A stretch of DNA of 6,556 nt from Prevotella sp. UBA6387 (lineage in GTDB: Bacteria; Bacteroidota; Bacteroidia; Bacteroidales; Bacteroidaceae), in assembly GCA_002437565.1 (NCBI GenBank), contig DJQL01000019.1:1-6556 (forward strand), read 5' to 3'. Below, piece by piece: positions 1 to 6,439 of this stretch. The notes under the pieces are model-generated. The model ran no database searches, was not told where the DNA came from, and saw only the letters and a program-made list of their open reading frames with translations. The first letter of the stretch is position 1, and every line of letters begins with the position of its first letter. The position numbers were made by a program, and so were the translations under genes.

Positions 1-96
1 CTATTTCATCAAGACCCAGTTCTGTTCTTAGCTATGTCGGTAGACAAAAGCCACATGGCCTTCAGTCTTTGAGATATGAAATACGAGTAATCATCA
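1..96. other. Upstream flank with no supported gene
   Basis: All three plus-strand frames close within this stretch or shortly after it: stops lie at 29-31, 70-72 and 105-107. The frames open at the left edge could be the last codons of a gene that starts outside the window, but the short peptides are not recognisable. The minus strand also shows no convincing start or family motif. No strong terminator hairpin is visible. It is best read as the intergenic tail of an unseen upstream gene. Confidence 0.5.
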
Positions 97-126
97 TTGC
101 CAAGTGAGGATTTTTTGCTAACTTTG
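96..126 (+). promoter_or_regulatory. Bacteroidota-type promoter of the trpS operon
   Basis: The -7 box TAACTTTG (119-126) matches the Bacteroidota consensus TAnnTTTG exactly. An ATTG (96-99) supplies the -33 TTG, with 19 bases between TTG and the -7 box, which is the usual spacing. Transcription would begin near 132-135, giving a leader of only about 16-20 bases before the ATG at 151. The consensus is established for the primary sigma factor of Bacteroides and relatives; the exact start site is inferred. Confidence 0.75.
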
Positions 127-150
127 CCCACAGAAAGCAACTATTCAATT

Positions 151-1242
151 ATGGGAAAAGTAATACTCACAGGCGACCGTCCCACTGGCCGCCTCCATCT
201 CGGACACTACGTGGGAAGTCTTCGTCGCCGTGTGGAACTCCAGAACAAGGGCGATTTCGACCGTATGTTCGTCTTCATGGCCGACGTGCAGGCACTTACT
301 GACAACGCCTCCAACCCCGACAAGATACGCGACAACATAGTGAACGTGGCACTCGACTACCTGTCGGCAGGCCTCGACCCAAGCAAGTGCACCCTCTACG
401 TGCAGAGCCGCATACCAGAACTCGCCGAGCTGACGGTGTATCTCATGAACATCGTCTCCGTGAGCCGTGTGCAGCGCAACCCCACGGTTAAGACGGAAGT
501 CAAGCTGCGTGGCTTCGAGAACGACTCCATACCCTTGGGTTTCTTCTGCTACCCCGTGTCGCAGGCTGCCGACATTGCAGCTTTCAAGGCGACCACGGTG
601 CCGGCTGGTGAAGACCAGGAACCAATGATAGAGCTGACGCGCGAGCTCGTGAACCGTTTCAACAACACCTATGCCCCCGTGCTTGTGGAGCCGAAGATAA
701 TGCTCCCCGAGAACGCCACTGCGCGCCGCTTGCCAGGCACAGATGGCAAGGAGAAGATGTCGAAGAGCCTTGGCAACTGCATATACCTCTCTGACGATGC
801 CGACACCGTGTGGAAGCAGGTCAAGGCCATGTACACCGACCCGACGCACCTCAACGTCTCCGACCCAGGCCACGTGGAGGGCAACGCCGTGTTCACCTAT
901 CTCGACGCTTTCGCCACGGATCAGGACTTCGCCGACTTCTGGCCGGAGTTCCAGAACCTCGACGAGCTGAAGGCCGCTTACCAGCATGGAGGCATTGGCG
1001 ACATGAAGTGCAAGAAGATGCTCAATAAGGTCATCAACCGCATGCTCGACCCCATCAGGGCTCGCCGAGCCGAATATGAGAAAGACATACCTGAGATATT
1101 CAACATCCTCAAGAAAGGCTCTGATGCCGCCCGCGAGGTGGCCGCGCAGACCATGGACGAGGTGCGCAAGGCAATGCGCATAGACTATTTCGAGGATGAG
1201 GAACTAATAAAGGAGCAAACAAAGAAGTTCAGTGGAAAATAA
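151..1242 (+). CDS. trpS: Tryptophanyl-tRNA synthetase
   Basis: Cytoplasmic class I aminoacyl-tRNA synthetase that charges tRNA(Trp) with tryptophan using ATP. From the ATG at 151 the protein has 363 residues, slightly longer than the roughly 330-340 usual for the family. The first class I signature is HLGH (residues 16-19) in the context TGDRPTGRLHLGHYVGSL. The second is KMSKS (202-206), followed by LGN. A GEDQEPMIELTRE stretch (153-165) matches the tryptophan/ATP-site helix of TrpRS. The HLGH form and long C-terminus resemble the streptococcal-type enzyme more than the TIGN-type of Geobacillus stearothermophilus; this is from memory. A TTG at 97 would add 18 residues, but it is the promoter -33 element and lies upstream of the expected transcript start, so 151 is preferred. 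The next gene overlaps the last 11 bases. Identification is firm. Confidence 0.96.
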   Translation: MGKVILTGDRPTGRLHLGHYVGSLRRRVELQNKGDFDRMFVFMADVQALTDNASNPDKIRDNIVNVALDYLSAGLDPSKCTLYVQSRIPELAELTVYLMNIVSVSRVQRNPTVKTEVKLRGFENDSIPLGFFCYPVSQAADIAAFKATTVPAGEDQEPMIELTRELVNRFNNTYAPVLVEPKIMLPENATARRLPGTDGKEKMSKSLGNCIYLSDDADTVWKQVKAMYTDPTHLNVSDPGHVEGNAVFTYLDAFATDQDFADFWPEFQNLDELKAAYQHGGIGDMKCKKMLNKVINRMLDPIRARRAEYEKDIPEIFNILKKGSDAAREVAAQTMDEVRKAMRIDYFEDEELIKEQTKKFSGK

Positions 1243-2473
1243 TCACGAATATGAGGTCATGGCCCCGGTTGGCAGTCGCGACTCGCTCGCGGCGGCAATC
1301 CAGGCCGGTGCCGACTCCGTGTATTTCGGGGTGGGGCAGCTCAACATGCGCTCCCACTCGGCCAACCATTTCGACCTCAACGACCTCGACTATATCGTGG
1401 CCACGTGCCGTGAGCACGGCATTAAGACCTATCTCACGGTGAACACCATCATATACGATGAGGACGTGGAGACGATGCACACCATCGTGGATGCCGCCGT
1501 GAAGGCCGGCGTGTCGGCGGTGATAGCCTCCGACGTGGCCGTGATGGCCTACTGCCGCAAGGTGGGCATGGAGGTTCACCTGTCAACGCAGCTCAACATA
1601 AGCAACGTGGAAGCCCTGGAGTTTTACGCCCAGTTTGCCGATGTGAGCGTGCTGGCACGCGAGCTCAACATGAAGCAAGTGGGCCATATCCACAACGAGA
1701 TAGTGAAACGAAACATTTGCGGGCCGTCGGGCAAGCCGATAAGGATAGAGATGTTCTGCCACGGTGCCCTCTGCATGGCCGTGTCGGGCAAGTGTTACAT
1801 GAGCCTTCATGCCGCAAACCGCTCCGCCAACCGTGGGCAGTGCGTGCAGATATGCCGGCGCAGCTATACCGTGACCGACAACGAGACGGGCAACCAACTT
1901 GAGATAGACAACAAGTACATAATGAGCCCCAAGGATCTCAAGACCATACGCTTCATCGACAAGATGATGGAGGCCGGAGTGAGGGTGTTCAAGATAGAGG
2001 GGCGCGCCCGTGGGCCAGAATACGTCTATACAGTGGTGAGCTGCTACAAGGAGGCCATCAGGAGCGTGCTCAATGGAACGTTCACCGAGGAGAAGAAGGC
2101 GGCTTGGGACGAGCGGCTCGCCACCGTGTTCAACCGCGGCTTCTGGGACGGCTACTACCAAGGGCAGACCATGGGAGAGTGGAACGACCAGTACGGCTCT
2201 CTCGCCACGGAGAAGAAGACTCTCATAGGCAGGGTGAACAAGTATTTCAGCAAGATTGGCGTGGGCGAGATAGCGGTTCAGGCGAGCACGTTCAAGAAGG
2301 GAGACCGCCTGCTCATCACAGGCCCCACGACGGGCGCCATGTATCTTGACGCCACGGAGATTCACGACGACAACGGGCCAATAGAAGAGACCGTACAACA
2401 TACCTACGTGTCGGTGCCTGTGCCAGGAAAGGTGAGGCCACACGACAAGGTTTTCAGAATAGACAAAGCATGA
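1232..2473 (+). CDS. Peptidase U32 family protein, probable tRNA U34 hydroxylase (TrhP/YegQ-like)
   Basis: 413-residue protein with the full U32 signature at residues 173-191 (E-x-F-x2-G-A-L-C-x4-G-x-C-x-M-S). The N-terminal half looks like a TIM-barrel start (APVGSRDSLAAAIQAGADSV, residues 11-30). Cysteines C181, C188, C204 and C208 have the spacing expected for the Fe-S ligands of this family; C176 is an extra nearby cysteine. Despite the peptidase name, characterised bacterial members such as E. coli YegQ/TrhP and the RlhA branch install 5-hydroxylation on tRNA U34 or 23S rRNA. Which substrate applies here is inferred; the sequence also fits general Bacteroidota U32 proteins. The C-terminal third (about 325-413) has a beta-rich look like the U32 C-terminal domain. 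The start is GTG at 1232, inside the end of trpS in another frame; the first in-frame ATG (1259) would cut off the first strand of the barrel. It ends in an ATGA overlap with sufE, suggesting translational coupling. Confidence 0.9.
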   Translation: MENNHEYEVMAPVGSRDSLAAAIQAGADSVYFGVGQLNMRSHSANHFDLNDLDYIVATCREHGIKTYLTVNTIIYDEDVETMHTIVDAAVKAGVSAVIASDVAVMAYCRKVGMEVHLSTQLNISNVEALEFYAQFADVSVLARELNMKQVGHIHNEIVKRNICGPSGKPIRIEMFCHGALCMAVSGKCYMSLHAANRSANRGQCVQICRRSYTVTDNETGNQLEIDNKYIMSPKDLKTIRFIDKMMEAGVRVFKIEGRARGPEYVYTVVSCYKEAIRSVLNGTFTEEKKAAWDERLATVFNRGFWDGYYQGQTMGEWNDQYGSLATEKKTLIGRVNKYFSKIGVGEIAVQASTFKKGDRLLITGPTTGAMYLDATEIHDDNGPIEETVQHTYVSVPVPGKVRPHDKVFRIDKA

Positions 2474-2904
2474 AGACAATAAACGAATTGCAAGACGAGG
2501 TCGTGGAGGAGTTTTCCGACTTCGACGACTGGATGGACAAATACCAGATGCTCATTGATTTGGGCAATGACCTCGATGCCTTGGACGACAAGTACAAGAC
2601 GGAACAGAACCTCATAGACGGCTGCCAAAGCCGCGTGTGGGTGCAGTGCGACTATGTGGACGGCAAGCTCGTGTTCACCGCCGACAGCGACGCGCTGATA
2701 GTGAAGGGCATCATAGCCTTGCTCATACAGGTGCTCAGTGGGCACACGCCAAAGGAGATTCTCGACGCAGACCTGTATTTCATAGACAAGATAGGTCTTC
2801 GCGACCACCTGTCACCGACACGCAGCAACGGACTGCTCGCCATGGTGAAGCAGATCAAGGCTTACGCCCTCGCCTACGAAGCCAAGGAGAATGAGAAAGC
2901 TTAA
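2470..2904 (+). CDS. sufE: SufE family cysteine desulfuration protein
   Basis: 144-residue cytosolic protein, close to the 138 residues of E. coli SufE. SufE accepts persulfide sulfur from the cysteine desulfurase SufS and passes it to the SufBCD scaffold for Fe-S cluster assembly. The hallmark loop GCQSRVW lies at residues 51-57, with C52 as the sulfur-accepting cysteine. Other family marks are LIDLG near residue 28, the GKLVFTADSDALIVKGIIALL strand-helix region (about 65-85) and GHTPKEI (about 90-96). The start codon shares ATGA with the stop of the U32 gene, and the end overlaps the methyltransferase gene by 14 bases. No sufS, sufB, sufC or sufD is present here, so its partners must be encoded elsewhere. 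The U32 neighbour probably needs an Fe-S cluster, which may explain the placement. Confidence 0.93.
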   Translation: MKTINELQDEVVEEFSDFDDWMDKYQMLIDLGNDLDALDDKYKTEQNLIDGCQSRVWVQCDYVDGKLVFTADSDALIVKGIIALLIQVLSGHTPKEILDADLYFIDKIGLRDHLSPTRSNGLLAMVKQIKAYALAYEAKENEKA

Positions 2905-3430
2905 GACCATAGAAATGCATCGGCTCAGCGTCGATGAGTTTAAGTCGGCAAGCAAGATGCCACTCATAGTGGTGCTCGACAACGTGCGCTCATTATATAA
3001 TGTGGGCAGCGTGTTTCGCTCTGCCGACGCCTTCCGCGTGGAGGCGGTGTGGCTTTGCGGCGTGACGGGATGTCCGCCCAACGCCGAGATACACAAGACC
3101 GCGCTCGGCGGCGAGGACAGCGTGGACTGGCGCTACTTCAAGGACACCGAGGATGCCGTGCGTGAACTGCACGACAAGGGCTATTTCGTGTGGAGCGTGG
3201 AACAGGTGGAAGGCTCCACAAAGCTCCAAGACCTGAACGTGGGCAAGGACACGGCGTGCGCCGTGATTCTCGGCAATGAGGTCAAGGGCGTGCAACAAAG
3301 CGTCGTGGACATGAGCGATGGCTGCCTGGAGATTCCGCAGTTTGGCACCAAGCACAGCCTTAACGTGAGCGTCACCGCGGGCATCGTCGTTTGGGAGTTC
3401 GCAAAGCAATTAGTAATAGGAAAAAAATAA
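2891..3430 (+). CDS. SpoU/TrmH-class RNA 2'-O-methyltransferase, catalytic domain only
   Basis: 179-residue SPOUT enzyme expected to transfer a methyl group from S-adenosylmethionine to a ribose 2'-OH in tRNA or rRNA. All three SpoU motifs are present. Motif 1 has N37-x-G-x3-R43 with the predicted catalytic arginine. Motif 2 is LGNEVKGV (127-134) with E130. Motif 3 is IPQFGTKHSLNVSVTAG (148-164), carrying S156 and N158 at the knot and cofactor site. The SLNVSV form is like TrmH/RlmB, not the SMNLSN of TrmL. The protein lacks the N-terminal L30e-like substrate domain of RlmB, so its target cannot be read from domain content; TrmH-type tRNA G18 or another site is possible. The ATG at 2891 follows AAGGAG by only 1-2 bases and lies inside the sufE end; homologues as I recall them begin with a similar MRKL segment. 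Confidence 0.88.
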   Translation: MRKLKTIEMHRLSVDEFKSASKMPLIVVLDNVRSLYNVGSVFRSADAFRVEAVWLCGVTGCPPNAEIHKTALGGEDSVDWRYFKDTEDAVRELHDKGYFVWSVEQVEGSTKLQDLNVGKDTACAVILGNEVKGVQQSVVDMSDGCLEIPQFGTKHSLNVSVTAGIVVWEFAKQLVIGKK

Positions 3431-3437
3431 GACATAT

Positions 3438-4307
3438 ATGTTTGACATTTGCAGCATAGGCCACATCACACGCGACAAGATCGTGACACCCGAGAATACC
3501 GTCTACATGGCAGGTGGCACATCGTTTTACATGACTTATGGCATGAGCCACTTGCCACGCAAGGTGAGCTACCAGCTCGTGACGAAGGTGGGCGAGGAAA
3601 GCAAGGACGACATGGACAAGATACGGTCGTTGGGCTTCGACACCGTGTGCTATCCGAGCCGTCATACCGTGTTCTTCGAGAACATTTATGGCAAAGACAG
3701 CAACGACCGCAAGCAACGTGTGCGCGCCAAGGCTGATCCGTTCACTGTTGACGACGTGAAGCCCTTGGAGGCAAAGGTGTTTCACCTTGGCTCGCTGCTT
3801 GCCGACGACTTCTCGCCAGAGGTGGTGGAGGCACTCGCCGAGAAAGGCACGGTATCCATCGACGCGCAAGGCTACCTGAGAGAGGTGGTGGACGAAGAGG
3901 TGAAACCTGTGGAATGGAAGGACATGAAGCGCGTGCTACGCTCCACTGGCATACTGAAGCTCAACGAGAGCGAGATGCAGACCATCGTGGGCAGCAATGA
4001 CCCTTATGAGGTCGGCAAGACGCTTGCTGGATATGGTGTGAGAGATGTTGTGATAACCCTTGGCAGCTATGGTTCTGTAATTTATGCCGATGGCAAGGCT
4101 TATGACATTCCAGCTTATGAGCCAAAGAAGCTGGTGGATGCTACGGGATGTGGCGACACCTATTCCACGGGTTACCTATGGTGCCGTGCCCAGGGAATGG
4201 CCATCGAAGAATCTGGCAAGTTTGCCGCGGCTATGTGCTCGCTCAAGCTGGAGCATTCGGGACCTTTTGATGGAACGATAGACGACATAGAACAATTGTT
4301 GGGCTAA
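3438..4307 (+). CDS. PfkB (ribokinase) family carbohydrate/nucleoside kinase
   Basis: 289-residue cytosolic kinase of the ribokinase fold, which phosphorylates a sugar, nucleoside or similar hydroxyl substrate with ATP. The C-terminal PfkB signature DATGCGDTYSTGY (234-246) holds the anion hole and the predicted catalytic base D240. The N-terminal MAGGTSFYM (24-32) corresponds to the substrate-side GG motif. KLNESE (174-179) supplies the N-x-x-E metal/phosphate motif and ITLGSYGS (206-213) the nucleotide-site strand and loop. It is shorter than typical ribokinase (about 310) or PfkB fructose kinases, and its substrate cannot be assigned from the sequence. The gene starts 7 bases after the methyltransferase stop and ends 10 bases before the YitT gene, so it is likely co-transcribed. 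From about codon 188 onward, third positions become AT-richer than in the first part of the gene (see findings). Confidence 0.9.
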   Translation: MFDICSIGHITRDKIVTPENTVYMAGGTSFYMTYGMSHLPRKVSYQLVTKVGEESKDDMDKIRSLGFDTVCYPSRHTVFFENIYGKDSNDRKQRVRAKADPFTVDDVKPLEAKVFHLGSLLADDFSPEVVEALAEKGTVSIDAQGYLREVVDEEVKPVEWKDMKRVLRSTGILKLNESEMQTIVGSNDPYEVGKTLAGYGVRDVVITLGSYGSVIYADGKAYDIPAYEPKKLVDATGCGDTYSTGYLWCRAQGMAIEESGKFAAAMCSLKLEHSGPFDGTIDDIEQLLG

Positions 4308-4317
4308 ACTCTTAAAG

Positions 4318-5247
4318 ATGAACGCAGAAAGAACAAGTGGCAAGTCTATATACCGAACCATTCGCGACTATGCCATCATAGCCATCGCGATGATCATGGG
4401 CGTGATAGGCTTGAATCTTTTCCTTGTACCCAACGAGATAACCATGGGCGGCACCATGGGTGTAGCGGAGATTGTGTATTGGGGAACGGGCATACAGACG
4501 CAGTATACCTATTTCGTAATCAACACCGCCTTGCTGATAGCCGCCTTGAAAGTGCTGGGCTGGCGCTTTTGCGTGAAAACTATCTATGCGGTAGTGGTGT
4601 TCACGATAGCCTCTTCCATATTTCAGTGGCTTGGCTGGGACAAAGCCCATATACTGGCCGACCAGAAGTTCATGGCATGTATCGTAGGCGGCGTATTCAT
4701 GGGCACGAGCGTGGGACTCGGACTCTCAGCTGGCGGCAGCACGGGAGGCTCCGATGTCGTTGCGGCGATGATACACAAATACCGCGACGTATCGTTGGGG
4801 CATATCATCCTTTTTTGCGACCTTACTATCATCACGTCGAGCTATGTGGTACTGCACGACTGGGAGAAAGTGCTCTACGGCTACGTGTTGCTCTTCATTG
4901 TCTCGTTTTGCGTGGATTATGTAGTCAACTCGCTGCGCCGTTCGGTACAGTTTTTCATAATATCGGAAAAGTGGGAAGAAATAGGCGAGGCCATAAACAA
5001 GATTGCCGACAGGGGCTGTTCCACGCTCAACGGCAACGGGTTTTATTCCAAGCAAGACATCAAGGTGATATTCTGTATTGCCAAGAAAAGTGAGTCGTCT
5101 ATAATCTTTGACCTCGTAGACGAGATAGACCCCGATGCTTTCGTGGCCCAGAGTGCCGTGATTGGCGTATACGGTCAAGGATTCGACCGTGTGAAGGTAA
5201 GGAAGAAAATAAGCCTGGATGAGATAAAAAAGGAGATAAAGGCGTGA
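4318..5247 (+). CDS. YitT family membrane protein (DUF161 + DUF2179)
   Basis: 309-residue inner-membrane protein. Hydrophobic segments are visible at about residues 17-36, 64-80, 86-104, 118-137, 160-178 and 184-205, consistent with about six helices. The glycine-rich motif AGGSTGGSDVVA (138-149) between helices is the hallmark of the YitT/DUF161 family. A soluble tail (about 208-309) fits DUF2179, with GCSTLNGNGFYS (233-244) and VYGQGFD (284-290). Molecular function is unsettled for most of the family; transport has been suggested, and I assign no substrate. The ATG at 4318 lies 10 bases after the kinase stop, with no promoter visible between them, so it is probably the last gene of the trpS operon. 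The end at 5247 is followed by the only sizeable gap in the window. Confidence 0.9.
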   Translation: MNAERTSGKSIYRTIRDYAIIAIAMIMGVIGLNLFLVPNEITMGGTMGVAEIVYWGTGIQTQYTYFVINTALLIAALKVLGWRFCVKTIYAVVVFTIASSIFQWLGWDKAHILADQKFMACIVGGVFMGTSVGLGLSAGGSTGGSDVVAAMIHKYRDVSLGHIILFCDLTIITSSYVVLHDWEKVLYGYVLLFIVSFCVDYVVNSLRRSVQFFIISEKWEEIGEAINKIADRGCSTLNGNGFYSKQDIKVIFCIAKKSESSIIFDLVDEIDPDAFVAQSAVIGVYGQGFDRVKVRKKISLDEIKKEIKA

Positions 5248-5255
5248 AAGGTGCG

Positions 5256-5282
5256 TTGTCTCCCATTAATTCAGTAATTTTG
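5256..5282 (+). promoter_or_regulatory. Probable Bacteroidota-type promoter of ychF-lgt
   Basis: TAATTTTG (5275-5282) matches the TAnnTTTG -7 consensus exactly. A TTG at 5256-5258 could serve as the -33 element, but the spacer is 16 bases, shorter than the usual 19-21. The position, in the only gap longer than 20 bases between genes, supports the call. A start near 5288-5291 would give a leader of about 35 bases that contains the palindrome at 5303-5318. Confidence 0.6.
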
Positions 5283-5302
5283 CATAAATAATAGCAAAAC
5301 AG

Positions 5303-5318
5303 ATATAAACGTTTATAT
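5303..5318. repeat. Perfect 16-bp palindrome just upstream of ychF
   Basis: ATATAAACGTTTATAT is identical to its own reverse complement and ends 5 bases before the ychF ATG. It lies within the predicted leader, downstream of the probable -7 box. It could be an operator for a dimeric regulator or a chance AT-rich palindrome; it has no loop and no T-run, so it does not look like an intrinsic terminator. Confidence 0.6.
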
Positions 5319-5323
5319 AAGAT

Positions 5324-6427
5324 ATGGCATTAAAATGTGGTATCGTGGGATTGCCTAATGTGGGCAAGTCCACGCTTTTCAACTGCCTGTCGAGCGCTAA
5401 GGCACAGGCAGCCAATTTCCCTTTCTGTACGATAGAGCCTAACCTCGGTGTCATAACCGTGCCTGATGAGCGACTCACCAAACTCGCCGAGATTGTGCAT
5501 CCGGGACGCATCGTGCCGGCCACTTGCGAAATAGTGGACATCGCCGGACTGGTGAAGGGAGCTTCTAAGGGTGAAGGCTTGGGCAACAAGTTTCTTGGCA
5601 ACATTCGTGAGTGTGATGCCATTATCCATGTCATTCGCTGTTTCGACGACGACAACGTGGTGAGAGAGGGCGGCGCACCAGTGGATCCAGCGGCCGACAA
5701 GGACGTGATAGATACGGAGCTGCAACTCAAGGACTTGGAGACCATAGAGAGTCAGTTGTCCAAACAAGAAAAGGTGGCCGCCACGGGCAACAAGGACGCA
5801 AAAACTTTGGTAGAAGTGCTCCATGCTTACAAGGAAGTGCTCGACAGGGGTGAGAACGCTCGCACCGTGACATTCGATACCAAGGAGGAGCAAAAGGCCG
5901 CACACGACTTGTTCTTGCTAACCACGAAGCCTGTGCTCTATGTTTGCAACGTGGACGAGGCAAGCGCGAAGACGGGCAACAAATACAGCAAGATTGTGGA
6001 GGAGATTGCCGCCAAGGAAGGAGCCGAGGCCATGGTCATCGCCGCCAAGACAGAGGAGGACATAGCTTCGCTTGACACTTACGAGGAGAAGAAGCTCTTC
6101 CTTGACGATCTCGGATTGGAAGAGAGTGGTGTGAACCGTCTTATAAAGAAGGCTTACCACTTGCTCAACCTGCAGACCTTTATTACGGCTGGTGAGATGG
6201 AGGTGAAGGCCTGGACATTCCACAAGGGTTGGAAGGCTCCACAGTGTGCTGGCGTGATACACACCGACTTCGAGAAAGGCTTCATCCGCGCGGAGGTAAT
6301 CAAGTATGAAGACTACCTGAAATATGGCTCGGAAAGTGCCGTGAGAGAAGCTGGGAAACTGAGCATAGAGGGCAAGGACTACGAGGTGCAGGACGGAGAC
6401 ATCATGCACTTCCGCTTCAACGTTTAA
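5324..6427 (+). CDS. ychF: Redox-regulated ATPase YchF (OLA1/Obg family)
   Basis: 367-residue P-loop protein of the TRAFAC/Obg group that prefers ATP over GTP and associates with ribosomes; in E. coli it is tied to oxidative stress responses. The P-loop is GLPNVGKST (9-17), the Walker B/G3 motif is DIAGL (72-76), and the usual NKxD specificity motif is replaced by NVDE (209-212), which is the known basis of ATP preference. A helical/coiled-coil insert spans roughly 130-195. The C-terminal TGS domain runs from about 283 to 366 and includes FITAGEMEVKAWT and the family-typical GVIHTDFEKGFIRAEVI region (310-326). Length matches the family norm (about 363-367). The ATG at 5324 gives the conserved N-terminus MALKCGIVGLPN. 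It has its own probable promoter and is followed 12 bases later by lgt. Confidence 0.97.
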   Translation: MALKCGIVGLPNVGKSTLFNCLSSAKAQAANFPFCTIEPNLGVITVPDERLTKLAEIVHPGRIVPATCEIVDIAGLVKGASKGEGLGNKFLGNIRECDAIIHVIRCFDDDNVVREGGAPVDPAADKDVIDTELQLKDLETIESQLSKQEKVAATGNKDAKTLVEVLHAYKEVLDRGENARTVTFDTKEEQKAAHDLFLLTTKPVLYVCNVDEASAKTGNKYSKIVEEIAAKEGAEAMVIAAKTEEDIASLDTYEEKKLFLDDLGLEESGVNRLIKKAYHLLNLQTFITAGEMEVKAWTFHKGWKAPQCAGVIHTDFEKGFIRAEVIKYEDYLKYGSESAVREAGKLSIEGKDYEVQDGDIMHFRFNV

Positions 6428-6439
6428 ACCGATACCACA

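Noticed and set aside
47..67. Possible hairpin around GCCACATGGC as a terminator of an upstream gene
   Set aside because: The stem is about 4 bp with a 2-base loop and lacks a T-run, too weak to call.
1..104. Short open frames running in from the left edge
   Set aside because: They could be the tail of an upstream gene, but the translated fragments are too short and match no family I recognise.
145..987. Long 280-residue open frame on the minus strand opposite trpS
   Set aside because: It is the antisense shadow of a clear trpS gene; its translation is rich in His, Val and Leu without family motifs, as expected for the complement of GC-rich codons.
1583..2479. Long 298-residue minus-strand frame opposite the U32 gene
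   Set aside because: The plus strand carries an intact U32 signature and overlaps its neighbours as an operon; the antisense translation has no recognisable domain.
3437..3444. TATGTTTG matching the TAnnTTTG promoter box at the kinase start
   Set aside because: It overlaps the kinase start codon, so any transcript would begin inside the gene; the ORF is better explained by read-through from upstream.
4291..4300. Palindrome AACAATTGTT near the end of the kinase gene
   Set aside because: It falls within codons for the kinase C-terminus, is only 10 bp and AT-rich, and is not followed by a T-run; chance is the simplest explanation.
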